Positions 19,558 through 28,576 of a DNA stretch of 64,000 nt are shown one piece after another. This stretch comes from Phyllobacterium brassicacearum. GTDB taxonomy: Bacteria; Pseudomonadota; Alphaproteobacteria; Rhizobiales; Rhizobiaceae. The notes under the pieces are model-generated. The model did no database searches. It had not been told where the DNA came from and saw only the letters and a program-made list of their open reading frames with translations. The stretch covers positions 23,525 to 87,524 of the forward strand of contig NZ_PGGO01000021.1 in assembly GCF_003010955.1 (NCBI RefSeq). Direction: 5' to 3'. The stretch's first letter is position 1; every line of letters begins with the position of its first letter. The position numbers and the translations under genes were made by a program.

Positions 19558-20355
19558 TCACAGACCACTATGGGTTTGTCGTTGATTATCTCGCTGAAGG
19601 GCGCTGTCACATTGTTTGAAGTATAGGTGTGCAAACCGCAAGCGCCCTTTCCAGGCAATCTGACCGCTCACTGCTTTCCATTCGTCCATGGCATGCAGGC
19701 GGTGATTTCGGATCTGAAATGCTGAGCGATTTATACGGGATGGAACGAAGAGATTGCGAACGGCAGAGAAGAGCGAAAGGAAATGCTGCAAGCTCCCGAT
19801 CGACCGGAAGCCTTGACGCATTTGCTCCCGTTTTCGAAACGGAACATGCGAATTCTCCGCCCGATTGTTCAAGCCTTTGTGAGAGCGATGCTCGATGTCT
19901 GGAACGACCTGACGCTTCGCCGCGCCATAGGATCGCAATTTATCAGTCACCATCCGTTTTGGCGGCAGGGCCTTGCTTGCTCAGAAGACGGATCAATAAT
20001 CGTCTGGCAGCCTTGGTATAGCGGCGAACCTGCACGATTTCGTCAAGAACATACCCATCCTGATCAACCGCCCGCCATAACCAGCATTTCTTGCAGTTGA
20101 CGCACACCGCGACTTCATCGAGGTGCCAGACATCATTGCTGGAAGGTGGCTTTCGGCGAATGCGCCGGGCATATTCGGGCCATGTTTTCTGCCCCATCGG
20201 CGGATTATCTCATAGGAGACAGCGATCCCTCGTTCGAACAGCATTTCTTCAACATGGCGCAGGCTCAACGGAAACCGATAATAGAGCCAAACGGCACGGG
20301 CGATGATCTCTGGCGCGAAACGGTGGTTCTTGTAATTCGCAATGGGCTGGTTCAT
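19558..20355 (-). pseudogene. IS6-family transposase with two frameshifts
   Basis: Three frames make up one transposase: N-terminus MNQPIANYKNHRFAPEIIAR (20355 down to about 20165), the catalytic middle VWHLDEVAVCVNCKKCWLW and RYTKAARRLLIRLL in a second frame, and the C-terminal part TDKLRSYGAAKRQV...NNRAENSH in a third. The C-terminal frame reads through the element's left end to 19558. It cannot make a full protein without frameshifting. Confidence 0.85.
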
Positions 20356-20406
20356 GCCGAACCGTCTATCGACAATCTATTAAGCCAAAAACAATGTGAC
20401 ATGCCC
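19599..20406 (-). mobile_element. IS6-family element, degenerate, about 808 bp
   Basis: Terminal inverted repeats are visible: GGGCGCTGTCACATTGTTT at 19599 and, inverted, GGGCATGTCACATTGTTTTT ending at 20406. The length is typical of the family. The 8-bp flanks (TCGCTGAA and CTCGGCAC) do not match, so no target duplication remains. Its transposase is frameshifted. The right terminal sequence recurs as short isolated ends at 28441-28550. Confidence 0.75.
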
Positions 20407-20496
20407 CTCGGCACCGGAGGCCCAGTCGAGGGGCGCGTCGAGCGCAAACGCCCGCGCTGTGAAGAGCAGGGCAATGATGAGGATCTTGTATCGCAT
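20407..20496 (-). pseudogene. Possible secreted-protein N-terminus cut by the IS6 element
   Basis: On the minus strand, MRYKILIIALLFTARAFALD followed by APLDWASG reads like an intact Sec signal peptide and the start of a mature protein, and it is then interrupted by the end of the IS6 element at 20406. No continuation was found on the far side. It is very short and could be chance. Confidence 0.3.
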
Positions 20497-20617
20497 GGCG
20501 CACATCTGCAGCCTTGTTGCTTGTTGAAATTCAAGCATTCGCCCGCGGACATGATGCAGGCTACACCAATCCATAGTGCGCAACGACGATGTCATTCACA
20601 GCAGTGGACTTTCGGGG

Positions 20618-20776
20618 GACGGCCGGAATTGCCAGGCAAAACTGTGCCGGAACACAGGAATCGATATCACTTCATGTCGCCAGCCGCCTAATATTCTCTC
20701 GTGTCACAACGTCGCCGAGCGTGTATGTACAATTGCGGGGGCTGCAGCAAACGTTCGTTTGAAAATGCCGATAGTA
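20618..20776 (+). repeat. Rearranged repeat A (inverted copy at 57647-57803)
   Basis: About 160 bp including GGAATTGCCAGGCAAAACTG and TTTGAAAATGCCGATA match the reverse complement of 57647-57803 with few differences. The TTTGAAAATGCCGATA edge is also at 1066-1095. No gene is recognised within it. Confidence 0.7.
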
Positions 20777-20880
20777 GCGGATTTTGATTGGTGCCAATTT
20801 TTCTACAATGAGCGTTGGCGGCGCGGAAGTGGACGAGCGTTTCACAAGCTCGCACAGTTGCTGGCTGTAGCTGCAAGCAC

Positions 20881-21294
20881 CTACTGAGGCGTCCGACTCC
20901 GCTTCAGGATCTCGATAACCTCTTCATCAGTCAGCTGCGGAAAATCGCCATAATGGAAGCCGATTGCTTCCAGCGTTGCAGGCTCTACAAGACAGATGAC
21001 CTCATCAATGTCGTGTCTCAGCGTTTCCATCGTGTCATTTGCCCCAAGCGGAACGGCGAGGATAATCTTTCGTGGCTTGCGCTGCTGCAATCCCAGGATT
21101 GCGACGCGAGCGGTTGCACCGGTTGCGATGCCGTCATCGACGAGGATCACTGTGCGGCCAGCAATATCGATCGGGATCCTGTTTCCCAAATACAATGCAC
21201 GGCGACGTTCGATTTCTTGGAGCGCTTCGGTGCATTCCCTTTGAAACTCCTCTTCCCTCGTTAAAAAACAACAGATCGCCGGCGATGAACGCAC
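20881..21294 (-). pseudogene. Phosphoribosyltransferase, N-terminally truncated
   Basis: It encodes the C-terminal two thirds of a type I phosphoribosyltransferase of the kind found in stand-alone predicted PRTases (usually 210-220 residues): EALQEIERRRALYLG, the PRPP-binding loop VILVDDGIATGATA, and the conserved end GFHYGDFPQLTDEEV. The first 10 or so residues (MRSSPAICCFL) come from adjacent repeat B, which recurs at 57818, so the native N-terminus was lost at a rearrangement point near 21262. The remaining frame is open, but the N-terminal hood is missing. Confidence 0.7.
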
Positions 21295-21383
21295 GCAATT
21301 AGACTACTGCCCGCGCCATGTCGCGCTTGACCTCTTCCAGAATCCATTCTCTGAACGCGTGAATCTTGCGCGAATTCTGGTGG
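21263..21383 (+). repeat. Rearranged repeat B (direct copy at 57818-57938)
   Basis: About 120 bp appear identical by eye between the two places. Here it covers the 3' end of the cyclase-LysR fusion gene and the truncation point of the phosphoribosyltransferase gene. At 57.8 kb it is joined to an IS110 fragment instead. Confidence 0.75.
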
Positions 21384-22675
21384 TCCTCCGGATAGACGAG
21401 CCAAAAGCTAGACCCGATACCGGCGACGATACTAAATGGCTGGATCAAACGGCCGGTGGCGATCTCAGCGGCGAAGAAAGCGGGCGTCAGGATGGCGATA
21501 CCTTGTCCCGCCATCGCGGCTTGGCTGATCGCCAGCTGCGTTTTGAGTTGAACCGACGGGCGAATTGCCGGTTCGGGGTTTGTGATACCAGAGAGTTTGA
21601 ACCACTCTCTCCACCAGTCGTCACTGATGCTCCAGCTGAGCAGCGGCATCTGCAAGAGATCGATGGGGGCGGCGATGTTGCCGGCGCGGGCGAGGAACTC
21701 CGGGCTGCAGAGCGGCGTAAACTCGACCGGCATCAGCATATGCGACTTGAGGCCGGGCCAATTGCCATGACCCTCGCGAATACCAACGTCGAAAGCCTCG
21801 TGTGCAAAGTCGACCACCCGGCCCATAATCTCGAGTCGCAAGGCGATGTCTGGATGCACTAGTTGGAAAGAACCCAGACGCGGCACCAGCCAATTGGTGG
21901 CGAAAGTCTCGGCTGCCGTGATCGACAGCACGCCCTGTGTCGCTTCACTTGTCAGCACTCGATAGACATGCACAGGCTTGGCTATGTTCTTTACCCGTTG
22001 CTCCCCAAGATCCAGGTATTGCAATGGCAATTTTTGCTCAACATGCTCGTGAATATTGCCCGATAGGCATATGCCGCCAGGTTCAGCCAGCGTCTCTAAA
22101 CGCACTGCCACGTTCACGCCAGCGCCATAGAGGTTGCTGCCGTCGACAATCACGTCACCGAGGTTGATGCCAATTCGAAATTTCATCTGGTGGCCCTCAG
22201 CTAAGTCGAGACGTCGTTCAGCTAGATCATTTTGGATGTCGATCGCGGCCCGCACAGCCTCGACAGGACTCGCGAACTCAGCCAACACGCTGTCGCCGGC
22301 GCCGGCAAAAATCCGGCCGCGATGCTTGGCGACAAGTCCTGCAATAGCGGTGTGGCAAGTACTGAACGCGGCGTGTGTACGCTCCTCATCGACCTCCATG
22401 AGACGGCTGAATCCAACAACGTCGGCAGCAAGTATGACGGTTAAGCGGCGGTCCACAGCAATCTTCGCCCTGCTCGGCAGAATAGGATCACGATAAGAGT
22501 TTCGCAAAAATGTACGGTACTTTGGGCGAATAGAAAACAGGGGCGGCTTCATCGGGACCGACCCCGCTTCCATGCAATGCATATCCATGGCGGGCCGTTT
22601 GCCAAAGCCCGCTGCGAGTGCAGCCTTGATCTGACCTGGCCCAGGCTCTGCCATGTAGGTAATCATCAGGCGCAA
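21299..22675 (-). CDS. Class III nucleotide cyclase fused to a LysR-type effector-binding domain
   Basis: Residues about 75-245 form a class III cyclase domain (VDRRLTVILAADVVGFSRLM, GAGDSVLAEF). Residues about 250-445 match the co-inducer-binding domain of GcvA-like LysR regulators (LSITAAETFATNWLVPRLGS; DFAHEAFDVGIREGHG; AIRPSVQLKTQLAISQAAMA; GRLIQPFS), without any helix-turn-helix. The two halves join in one frame, with no visible insertion at the joint (about 21930). Both metal Asp residues are present, but the usual DDLYGDGVN segment reads SNLYGAGVN, so activity or nucleotide preference is uncertain. It is probably cytoplasmic and may be ligand-gated. The start is unclear: the frame opens at 22675, but ATG 22552 or GTG 22456, just before the domain, are plausible. 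Confidence 0.8.
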   Translation of the reverse strand: MRLMITYMAEPGPGQIKAALAAGFGKRPAMDMHCMEAGSVPMKPPLFSIRPKYRTFLRNSYRDPILPSRAKIAVDRRLTVILAADVVGFSRLMEVDEERTHAAFSTCHTAIAGLVAKHRGRIFAGAGDSVLAEFASPVEAVRAAIDIQNDLAERRLDLAEGHQMKFRIGINLGDVIVDGSNLYGAGVNVAVRLETLAEPGGICLSGNIHEHVEQKLPLQYLDLGEQRVKNIAKPVHVYRVLTSEATQGVLSITAAETFATNWLVPRLGSFQLVHPDIALRLEIMGRVVDFAHEAFDVGIREGHGNWPGLKSHMLMPVEFTPLCSPEFLARAGNIAAPIDLLQMPLLSWSISDDWWREWFKLSGITNPEPAIRPSVQLKTQLAISQAAMAGQGIAILTPAFFAAEIATGRLIQPFSIVAGIGSSFWLVYPEDHQNSRKIHAFREWILEEVKRDMARAVV

Positions 22676-23006
22676 TCTGACTGGCTACATCACCACGGAT
22701 CGAAACAAACGCAAGTTTTTCGGCGTTGTTAACGCGATGGAGCCGAGCACACATTAGAGACATACCCTGACTAACTGCAGCGTGACGAATATTCAGTTAA
22801 CTGCGCGGTTCTTCAAATATGCTCAGCGATAATGTTCTCGTTCGGTGCTTCGAAAATCGCATAAGGTCTCGTCTGGAACCACATCCTAGAATTGCCGCAT
22901 GCGTGAGTCTGCGGTTCTAATAATCACACCGTTTCTATGTGTCGCACGATTGTCGACAGCATCATCGGCCGGCCGAGAGCGGACCTCGCATGTCCTTGAA
23001 CGGCAA
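22676..23006. other. Intergenic region between two cyclase genes
   Basis: About 330 bp with no gene recognised. It contains the upstream region of the cyclase-LysR gene and an R1 repeat copy (22832-22920). Confidence 0.4.
22832..22920 (+). repeat. Dispersed repeat family R1, copy b
   Basis: Core GGTGCTTCGAAAATCGCATA, then TCTCGTCTGGAACCACAT and GAGTCTGCGGTTC. It lies 3' of the minus-strand cyclase-TPR gene ending at 23007. The distal part resembles the partial copy at 62060. Confidence 0.55.
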
Positions 23007-24765
23007 TCAGCGTTCGGGCAAGCCTGCTTGCCGCAAACCCTCGGCCATTTGATCTTCCCACTGCGGTATGTTTTGAAACCAGGGCAGCGCTCGATACCAC
23101 TCGATTGTAAAGCCTGGCTCGGCCGCCAATAGCTTCTGCGCGGCCCATCGGGCGGTCTCCAAGTCTCCGCTCATCGCCGACCAGGCGGCGAGGTGGCGAT
23201 AGGACCAGGTCACGTCAGGATAGCTGTTGATGACCTCCTGGGCTATCGCGATGGCCTGTGAAAGAGAACCTTCCATGGCCAAGGAAAAGGCCATCCCTAA
23301 TCTCATGTTGAATGCGAGCGGATCTCTTGGGCTCAGGGTCATCCCACGCTGGAAGCGTTCCGGTGCGCGGGTGGCTTCGCCCTTGTAGATCGCGATCCAG
23401 CCCAGGCGCGCCCATGCCCAGGCATTGTTTGGATCAAGCGCAAGCGCCTTTTCGATAAAGGTGGTGGCGCGCTCCTGGTCGCCGCAGATGCTCATTGCCG
23501 CGCCGGCGGCAGTCAGCGCGGCTGGATCATCGCTGATCGAGCCTGTAGCTTCAACCGCTGCGCGCGCCTTTTCCAGCTCAGGTTCCGGTTGTTCGGTCCA
23601 TAGGTAGGAGGCGTTTGAGGCGTGGCACCACGCCAAAAGTGCATGCGCGCGGCCATAGCCCGGATCGACGGCGATCGCTTGCCGAAGCAGTTCGATCGCC
23701 TGGTTGTTGGTATCCTTGCGGCGGCCCCAAAGGTTCGGGTAGGCGCGCAAAACGAGATCATAGGCCCGCAGACTGGTCGGCGGCTTGCGCTTGGCCAGCT
23801 CGATCTCGGCATCGCGGATGGCCGGATGAATGGCACCTGCCACCTGCGCCGCAATCCGATCCTGGAACTCGAAAATATCTTCGACTGCGCCCTCGTAACG
23901 ATCGGACCAGATCTGGGTCCTTGTCTCCGCATCGACCAGTTGCACGGAAATGCGCAGTCGGTCGCCGCCCCGGCGAACGGTGCCTTCGACCACATAATTG
24001 ACGCCGAGTTCCCTGCCGACTTCACGCACGTCGACGAAGCGTCCCTTGTAGGTGAATGCGGACTGTCGCGCGATTACAAAGAAATCCCGAACGCGCGAGA
24101 GCGCGGCGGTGATCTCCTCTACAACGCCGTCCACGAAATATTCGTCGCCCTGACCGCTGAGGTTGTCGAAGGGCATGACGACGATCGACGGCTGGTCCTT
24201 GCCACGGCGGACCGCAAGTGATGGCGCGGACGCGATACCGCCTCCGACAGGCGTCTCTTGCTGCCAATCGACCCGAAAGACGAAAATTGGACGGGGGATA
24301 TTCTTCAAGCTCCGCTCGCCGAGGCTGGTCAGCGCGAACGGCACCTTGCCGTCGAGATGCTCGCGCACCGATGCGGAAATGCAGATGCCTGACGGAGTGG
24401 CGATCTCCTGCACGCGTGCCGCGATATTGACGCCGTCGCCGAGCAGATCGTCTCCCGACACAACGACGTCACCCAGATTGACGCCGATGCGGAATTCCAG
24501 GCGGCGATCGGGTGGGACATCTTCTGAGAGACTGAAAAGACGGCGCTGGATTTCTACTGAGCACCGGACGGCCTGAACAGCGCTTGGGAACTCGGCGACA
24601 AGGCCGTCACCTGCGCTACCGAAGATACGGCCGCCATGCTCGCTAACCAATTCGGCAATCCGACCGCGGCATAGATCGAGTGCGCGAACCGTACCCTCCT
24701 CGTCCAGCAAGGCGGCTGAAGCCGGCAACATCGGCCGAAAGGATGGCTGCAAGCTTTCGATCCAT
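23007..24765 (-). pseudogene. Class III cyclase with TolB-like and TPR domains, frameshifted near the start
   Basis: The natural N-terminus MDRKLAAILSADVAGFSRL begins at 24765 and is followed by a small deletion near 24710 that shifts the frame. The rest continues from ALLDEEGTVRALD through the cyclase core (GSAGDGLVAEF, DDLLGDGVNIAARVQE), a TolB-like segment (SIVVMPFDNLSGQGDEYF), and about ten TPR-like helices to the C-terminus. The shifted frame alone is open from 24752 and would lack the first metal-binding Asp. This is the common rhizobial cyclase-TPR architecture, now probably without cyclase activity unless the slip is a sequencing error. An R1 repeat lies just downstream. Confidence 0.75.
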
Positions 24766-25095
24766 AGCGGTGACTGCTCCTAGGGCGCACGATATCGTTG
24801 GGCTTAATATGCGCCCATTTTCCCACATTCACAGATGTTTGTCGCCAGATCGGATGAAAGACCGTTTTTGGCATGGTCATGTCGTCCCCGCAGCCATGCT
24901 GCATGACACTGATCGGACCGCGTCTGCGCGCACGGTCAACCGCATGCTGGCAACCGGACGCCCGGATTCCGTCCGCCGCAAAAACAGACAGCCATGACCG
25001 ATGACATCAAAGATTGAATTGCGCCTCCTCTCATATCCGCGCACCAACGCCGTAAGAATACAGTCGCGGATATCACTGCAACGAGGTGAAGTTGG
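24766..25095. other. Intergenic region upstream of the cyclase-TPR gene
   Basis: 330 bp; no gene recognised. It should contain the promoter of the minus-strand cyclase-TPR gene. Confidence 0.35.
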
Positions 25096-25412
25096 TCATG
25101 GCCCGGACGCTTCCGACTGCTTGATCCGCTCATTGATATCGCCGATGAAGTCGAGACCACGATCGATCTGGATGCGGTCGTGGCGAGACGTTCACCTCAG
25201 CAAGCTGGATGCGGCCAGCCTTGCCGAACAGGTCGACGATCTTCTTCAACTGCGCCGTCTGCTCCGGGTAGCGATCAAAGACCGCCACGATCCGGTTCTT
25301 TGTCATCGTGCGCAGCCGCACGTAGAACATCCGTTCACGGAGGGCCACGCGCAACTCCCGGGCCTTGTCTCTAGGAGCCCAGGCTTCGGGAACGAGATCG
25401 GCTCTGAGCAGA
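25096..25412 (-). pseudogene. IS110-family transposase, internal fragment
   Basis: ADLVPEAWAPRDKARELRVA, YVRLRTMTKNRIVAV and VDLFGKAGRIQLAEVN match the middle of IS110-family transposases. A frameshift then leads into HDRIQIDRGLDFIGDINERI and a stop at 25096. Neither the N-terminal catalytic part nor the C-terminal part is present. It is joined in frame to the degenerate cyclase copy at 25413. Confidence 0.7.
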
Positions 25413-25850
25413 TGCGCCAGCTGATCGGAAGGTGCCCCGAAAAGGACGTGGAGCGCGTCACCGATGATCTTTGCGACTGTACCGTCATGGGCGAACACGA
25501 TGTCGGTCATGCCAACGATATAATCATTGAGGAGCGGCCCGTGCACCTTCGGTTCGATCGCCTCCATGAGCGTAGTGAAGCCAGCCAGATCGGTAAAGAG
25601 CGAGGCAACCTCTCGGCGCGTGCCGCCAAGGTCGAGGACATTGGCGCTGCTGGCCAAGCGTTCTGCGAGATTGGGCAAAAAGTAACGGGAAAGCGACGCG
25701 CGCGCCTGCTCGGCCGCCGTCTGCCGGCGCTGCGCTTCGCGTAGTGCCTCCACGTGGTGGATCGTCTTGGCGATCGCCAGGCCGAATGCTCCTCGCCTTC
25801 AGGAGGAGTTCGAGTCCGCTCATCCCTGGAATGTTGACATCCGACAGTAT
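25413..25850 (-). pseudogene. Degenerate partial copy of the receiver-cyclase operon
   Basis: Positions about 25418-25775 are a close copy of 5796-6155 (linker and first half of the cyclase domain: [48 protein letters not shown]). Immediately upstream, 25776-25850 copies part of the separate response-regulator gene (about 6655-6727). The receiver domain between them and the whole 3' half of the cyclase are missing. The copy is fused at its 3' end to an IS110 fragment. It is non-functional as a cyclase. Confidence 0.8.
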
Positions 25851-26001
25851 GAGATTGTTCCGAACACGTCTGCGAGCAGTTTGGGACGGCGAGCGGCATT
25901 GTGTTTGTTGTTCGGCATGAGATCACGATCGAGATGAGAACTGCTCCTCTGTCTATCTCGAGACCGTTCAGAAGTTATCTTCGCACCAACGCCGGATGGG
26001 C

Positions 26002-26088
26002 ATGAACCAGCCTGCCGTGTATTATGAGCGCCATCGTTATCCACCCATCATCGCTTATGCAGTGTGGCTGTATTACCGTTCCCGTTAA
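26002..26088 (+). pseudogene. IS6-family transposase N-terminal scrap
   Basis: Twenty-eight codons (MNQPAVYYERHRYPPIIAYA, then VWLYYRSR and a stop) match the N-terminus of the IS6-family transposase at 20355 (MNQPIANYKNHRFAPEII). Nothing further is retained. Confidence 0.65.
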
Positions 26089-26329
26089 GCTTGCGCCCTC
26101 GTCAAGGAAATGCTTTTGGGTGCGGGTAACGCGCATGTCGCTCACAGAGCCTTTCGGCGAAACAAATCGAGATTGCAGTTCTCCAAAATCCGTGAGATTC
26201 TTCAAAGTCGCATGAAAATAGCGTGCGAACAACAAAGAGTCTCGACGTTTTCGGCGGGCATCCAAACGCATCACAGGTCGTGCCCCTGATTGTCTGACGG
26301 GCTGCTTAACCCGCCAAGGGAGGACGACA

Positions 26330-27730
26330 ATGACTGTACGGCCAGACCGGACTTTCCACGCGACTGCCAAGCTCGCAATGCAGGCGCCAGTCGAAAATTT
26401 TGCCTACACTTTGATGTTGAGTCCCGACTTCTCTCAGCCTGATGGACTAGCAATCGTTGACGTAAACCCGAAGTCAAAGGACTACGGCAAGGTCGTCCAT
26501 AGCGTGATAATGCCGAACAAGGGCGACGAGTTTCACCATTTCGGCTGGAACGCGTGCTCTTCGGCCCTTTCGCCGTTGAACGGTCACCCGTTTCTCGAGC
26601 GCCGGTTTCTGATCATCCCCGGTATTCGATCTTCGCGCATCTACGTAATAGACACCAAGGGCGGACCGACCAAAGCTAAAATCCACAAGGTCATCGAGCC
26701 AGAAGAAGTGTTTGCCAAGACGGGCTATTCCAGGCCTCATACGATTCACTGCGGTCCTGAAGGTATTTATGTCTCGACGCTTGGAGGCGGTGGCCCTGAC
26801 GGCACCGACGGACCTCCCGGCATCTTTGTCATGGATTGCGAGACGTTCGATGTCATCGGGCGCTATGAGATCGATCGTGGGCCACAGGACAAGCAGTATG
26901 ATTTCTGGTGGAACCTGCCACGCGACTACATGGTGTCGAGCGAATGGGCACTTCCGCCCCAGTTCGAGAAGGGCATCGTCCCGGAAGATCTCCTGTCGAA
27001 CAAATACGGACACCGGGTGCATTTCTGGGATTTGCGCGAACGCAGGAACGTGCAGACCATTGATCTGGGAGCCAATCACCAGATGGCACTGGAAGTCCGC
27101 CCCGCCCATGACCCGGTCAAGGAATACGGTTTCCTTGGAGTGGTCGTTGACACGACAAGCCTTGAGGGATCGATCTGGACATGGTGGCGCGAAGACGGCA
27201 AATTTCATTGCGAAAAGACGGCGACTATCCCGCCCGAAGCAGCTGCGAAAGATGACCTGCCCCCGCTTCTGCGGGGCTTCGAGGCGGTCCCGCCGCTGGT
27301 AACCGACATAGACCTATCGCTCGATGACCGCTTCCTCTACGTAGCCTGCTGGGGGACCGGTGAGATGCGCCAATATGACGTGACCGATCCGATGAAGCCT
27401 AAGCTTGCAGGGTCCGTCCATATTGGCGGCATCACGCGCAAGACCAAGCATCCCGGCGGCGGCGACTACAGGGGCGGACCGCAGATGGTCGAGATCAGCC
27501 GCGATGGCAAACGCGTTTACTGGACCAACTCCCTGTATTCGACCTGGGACGACCAGTTCTATCCCGATGGTGTCCCGGCAGCCATGGTCAAGGCCAGTGT
27601 CGGCGAGAACGGCGGGATCATCCTGGACAAGGACTTTTATGTCAAGTTCCCCGAGGGGTATCGCTCGCACCAGATTCGTCTGGAAGGCGGCGATTGCTCG
27701 ACGGATTCATTTTGCTATCCGTCGGTGTAA
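26330..27730 (+). CDS. mtoX: Selenium-binding protein 56 family / methanethiol oxidase
   Basis: This 466-residue protein belongs to the SBP56 family: HHFGWNACSSA, SSRIYVIDTK, the HTIHCGPEGIYVS block, WWNLPRDYMVSSEWALP, FLYVACWGTGEMRQYDVTDP, SRDGKRVYWTNSLYSTWD and the C-terminal SHQIRLEGGDCSTD. Bacterial members (MtoX) oxidise methanethiol to formaldehyde, H2S and H2O2 in a copper-dependent way. Characterised MtoX proteins are periplasmic, but no signal peptide is evident here, so location and exact substrate are uncertain. A membrane protein gene starts 24 bp downstream, and sulfatase genes follow a few kb on. The gene symbol is by family only. Confidence 0.75.
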   Translation: MTVRPDRTFHATAKLAMQAPVENFAYTLMLSPDFSQPDGLAIVDVNPKSKDYGKVVHSVIMPNKGDEFHHFGWNACSSALSPLNGHPFLERRFLIIPGIRSSRIYVIDTKGGPTKAKIHKVIEPEEVFAKTGYSRPHTIHCGPEGIYVSTLGGGGPDGTDGPPGIFVMDCETFDVIGRYEIDRGPQDKQYDFWWNLPRDYMVSSEWALPPQFEKGIVPEDLLSNKYGHRVHFWDLRERRNVQTIDLGANHQMALEVRPAHDPVKEYGFLGVVVDTTSLEGSIWTWWREDGKFHCEKTATIPPEAAAKDDLPPLLRGFEAVPPLVTDIDLSLDDRFLYVACWGTGEMRQYDVTDPMKPKLAGSVHIGGITRKTKHPGGGDYRGGPQMVEISRDGKRVYWTNSLYSTWDDQFYPDGVPAAMVKASVGENGGIILDKDFYVKFPEGYRSHQIRLEGGDCSTDSFCYPSV

Positions 27731-27754
27731 CCGACTGCTCGGGTCAATGAAGCG

Positions 27755-28423
27755 ATGAGCGAGTGGACGACGGCCGGGTATCTCTGGTTGGCCGTCATCG
27801 CCAGTGGCATTTATCACGGCGTCAACCCCGGCATGGGCTGGCCGTTGGCCGTCTCGGCCGGACTGTTAGACAGACGTGCCAGCGAATTGTTCCGGGCGCT
27901 CGGCCTTTTGGCAATGGGCCACTTTGTGGCGATGATTGGCATCCTGCTGCCCTTCGGCGCCATGATGACGCTGATTGTCTGGGAACAACAGATCCGCATC
28001 GCGGCGGGGTTTATCGTGATCGCAGCCGGGATCTATCTCTTGATCAACCGGCGCCACCCGCGTGTTCTTGCCCGTATCCCGCCGGCGCAACTGGCCTTGT
28101 GGTCCTTCGCGGCTGCCACCGCGCATGGCGCCGGGCTGATGCTGGTGCCGATTTATCTGGGCCTGTGCCAGGCAGGGGAACTGGATGTCGGACACCAAGC
28201 GGCTGCCACGCTCATGACTGGTAATCTGATCACCGCCGCCGCCGTCTCCGTGGTCCACGCGGCCGCCATGGTTGCAAGTGGCGGCGTTATCGCCATTGCC
28301 GTCTATCGATGGCTCGGACCCAAGTTCATCTCACAAAGCTGGTTCAATCTCGACATCGTGTGGGCCGCGAGCCTGATCGTGGTGGGGGGAATTGGGATCG
28401 TGAGTATCGGATTAGCTCAGTAG
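27755..28423 (+). CDS. Polytopic membrane protein linked to the SBP56 gene
   Basis: The 222-residue protein has about six hydrophobic helices and a striking N-terminal motif IYHGVNPGMGWPLAV, with a second His in ATAHGAGLMLVPIYLG. His/Asn/Pro-containing first helices recall metal or small-solute transporters such as the UreH and nickel/cobalt families, but the family was not recognised with certainty. The start is 24 bp after the SBP56 stop, so co-transcription is likely. A role in copper supply or in transport of the substrate or product is only a guess from context. Confidence 0.6.
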   Translation: MSEWTTAGYLWLAVIASGIYHGVNPGMGWPLAVSAGLLDRRASELFRALGLLAMGHFVAMIGILLPFGAMMTLIVWEQQIRIAAGFIVIAAGIYLLINRRHPRVLARIPPAQLALWSFAAATAHGAGLMLVPIYLGLCQAGELDVGHQAAATLMTGNLITAAAVSVVHAAAMVASGGVIAIAVYRWLGPKFISQSWFNLDIVWAASLIVVGGIGIVSIGLAQ

Positions 28424-28440
28424 CCGCGAACAGTTCAAAC

Positions 28441-28550
28441 GGTGCTGCCACGTTGTTTTGGCTTAAGAGATTGTCTCTAGACGGCTCGGCAAGAAACAGC
28501 CCATGATCAATAGCGACTACTCGTTAAGCCAAAAACAAGGTGACAGCACC
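28441..28550. repeat. Inverted pair of IS6-like 5' ends (MITE-like)
   Basis: GGTGCTGCCACGTTGTTTTG... at 28441-28466 and its inverted counterpart at 28524-28550 enclose about 60 bp. The left arm and its following sequence (AGATTGTCTCTAGACGG) match the 5' end of the IS6 element at 19599-20406, including a decayed version of its transposase start. There is no coding capacity. Confidence 0.6.
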
Positions 28551-28576
28551 CGATGAGGGGCTAAATCACGCTGGCA

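Noticed and set aside
20881..21294. Calling the phosphoribosyltransferase an intact short gene
   Set aside because: Its first residues come from repeat B shared with 57.8 kb, and the family's N-terminal 80 residues are missing.
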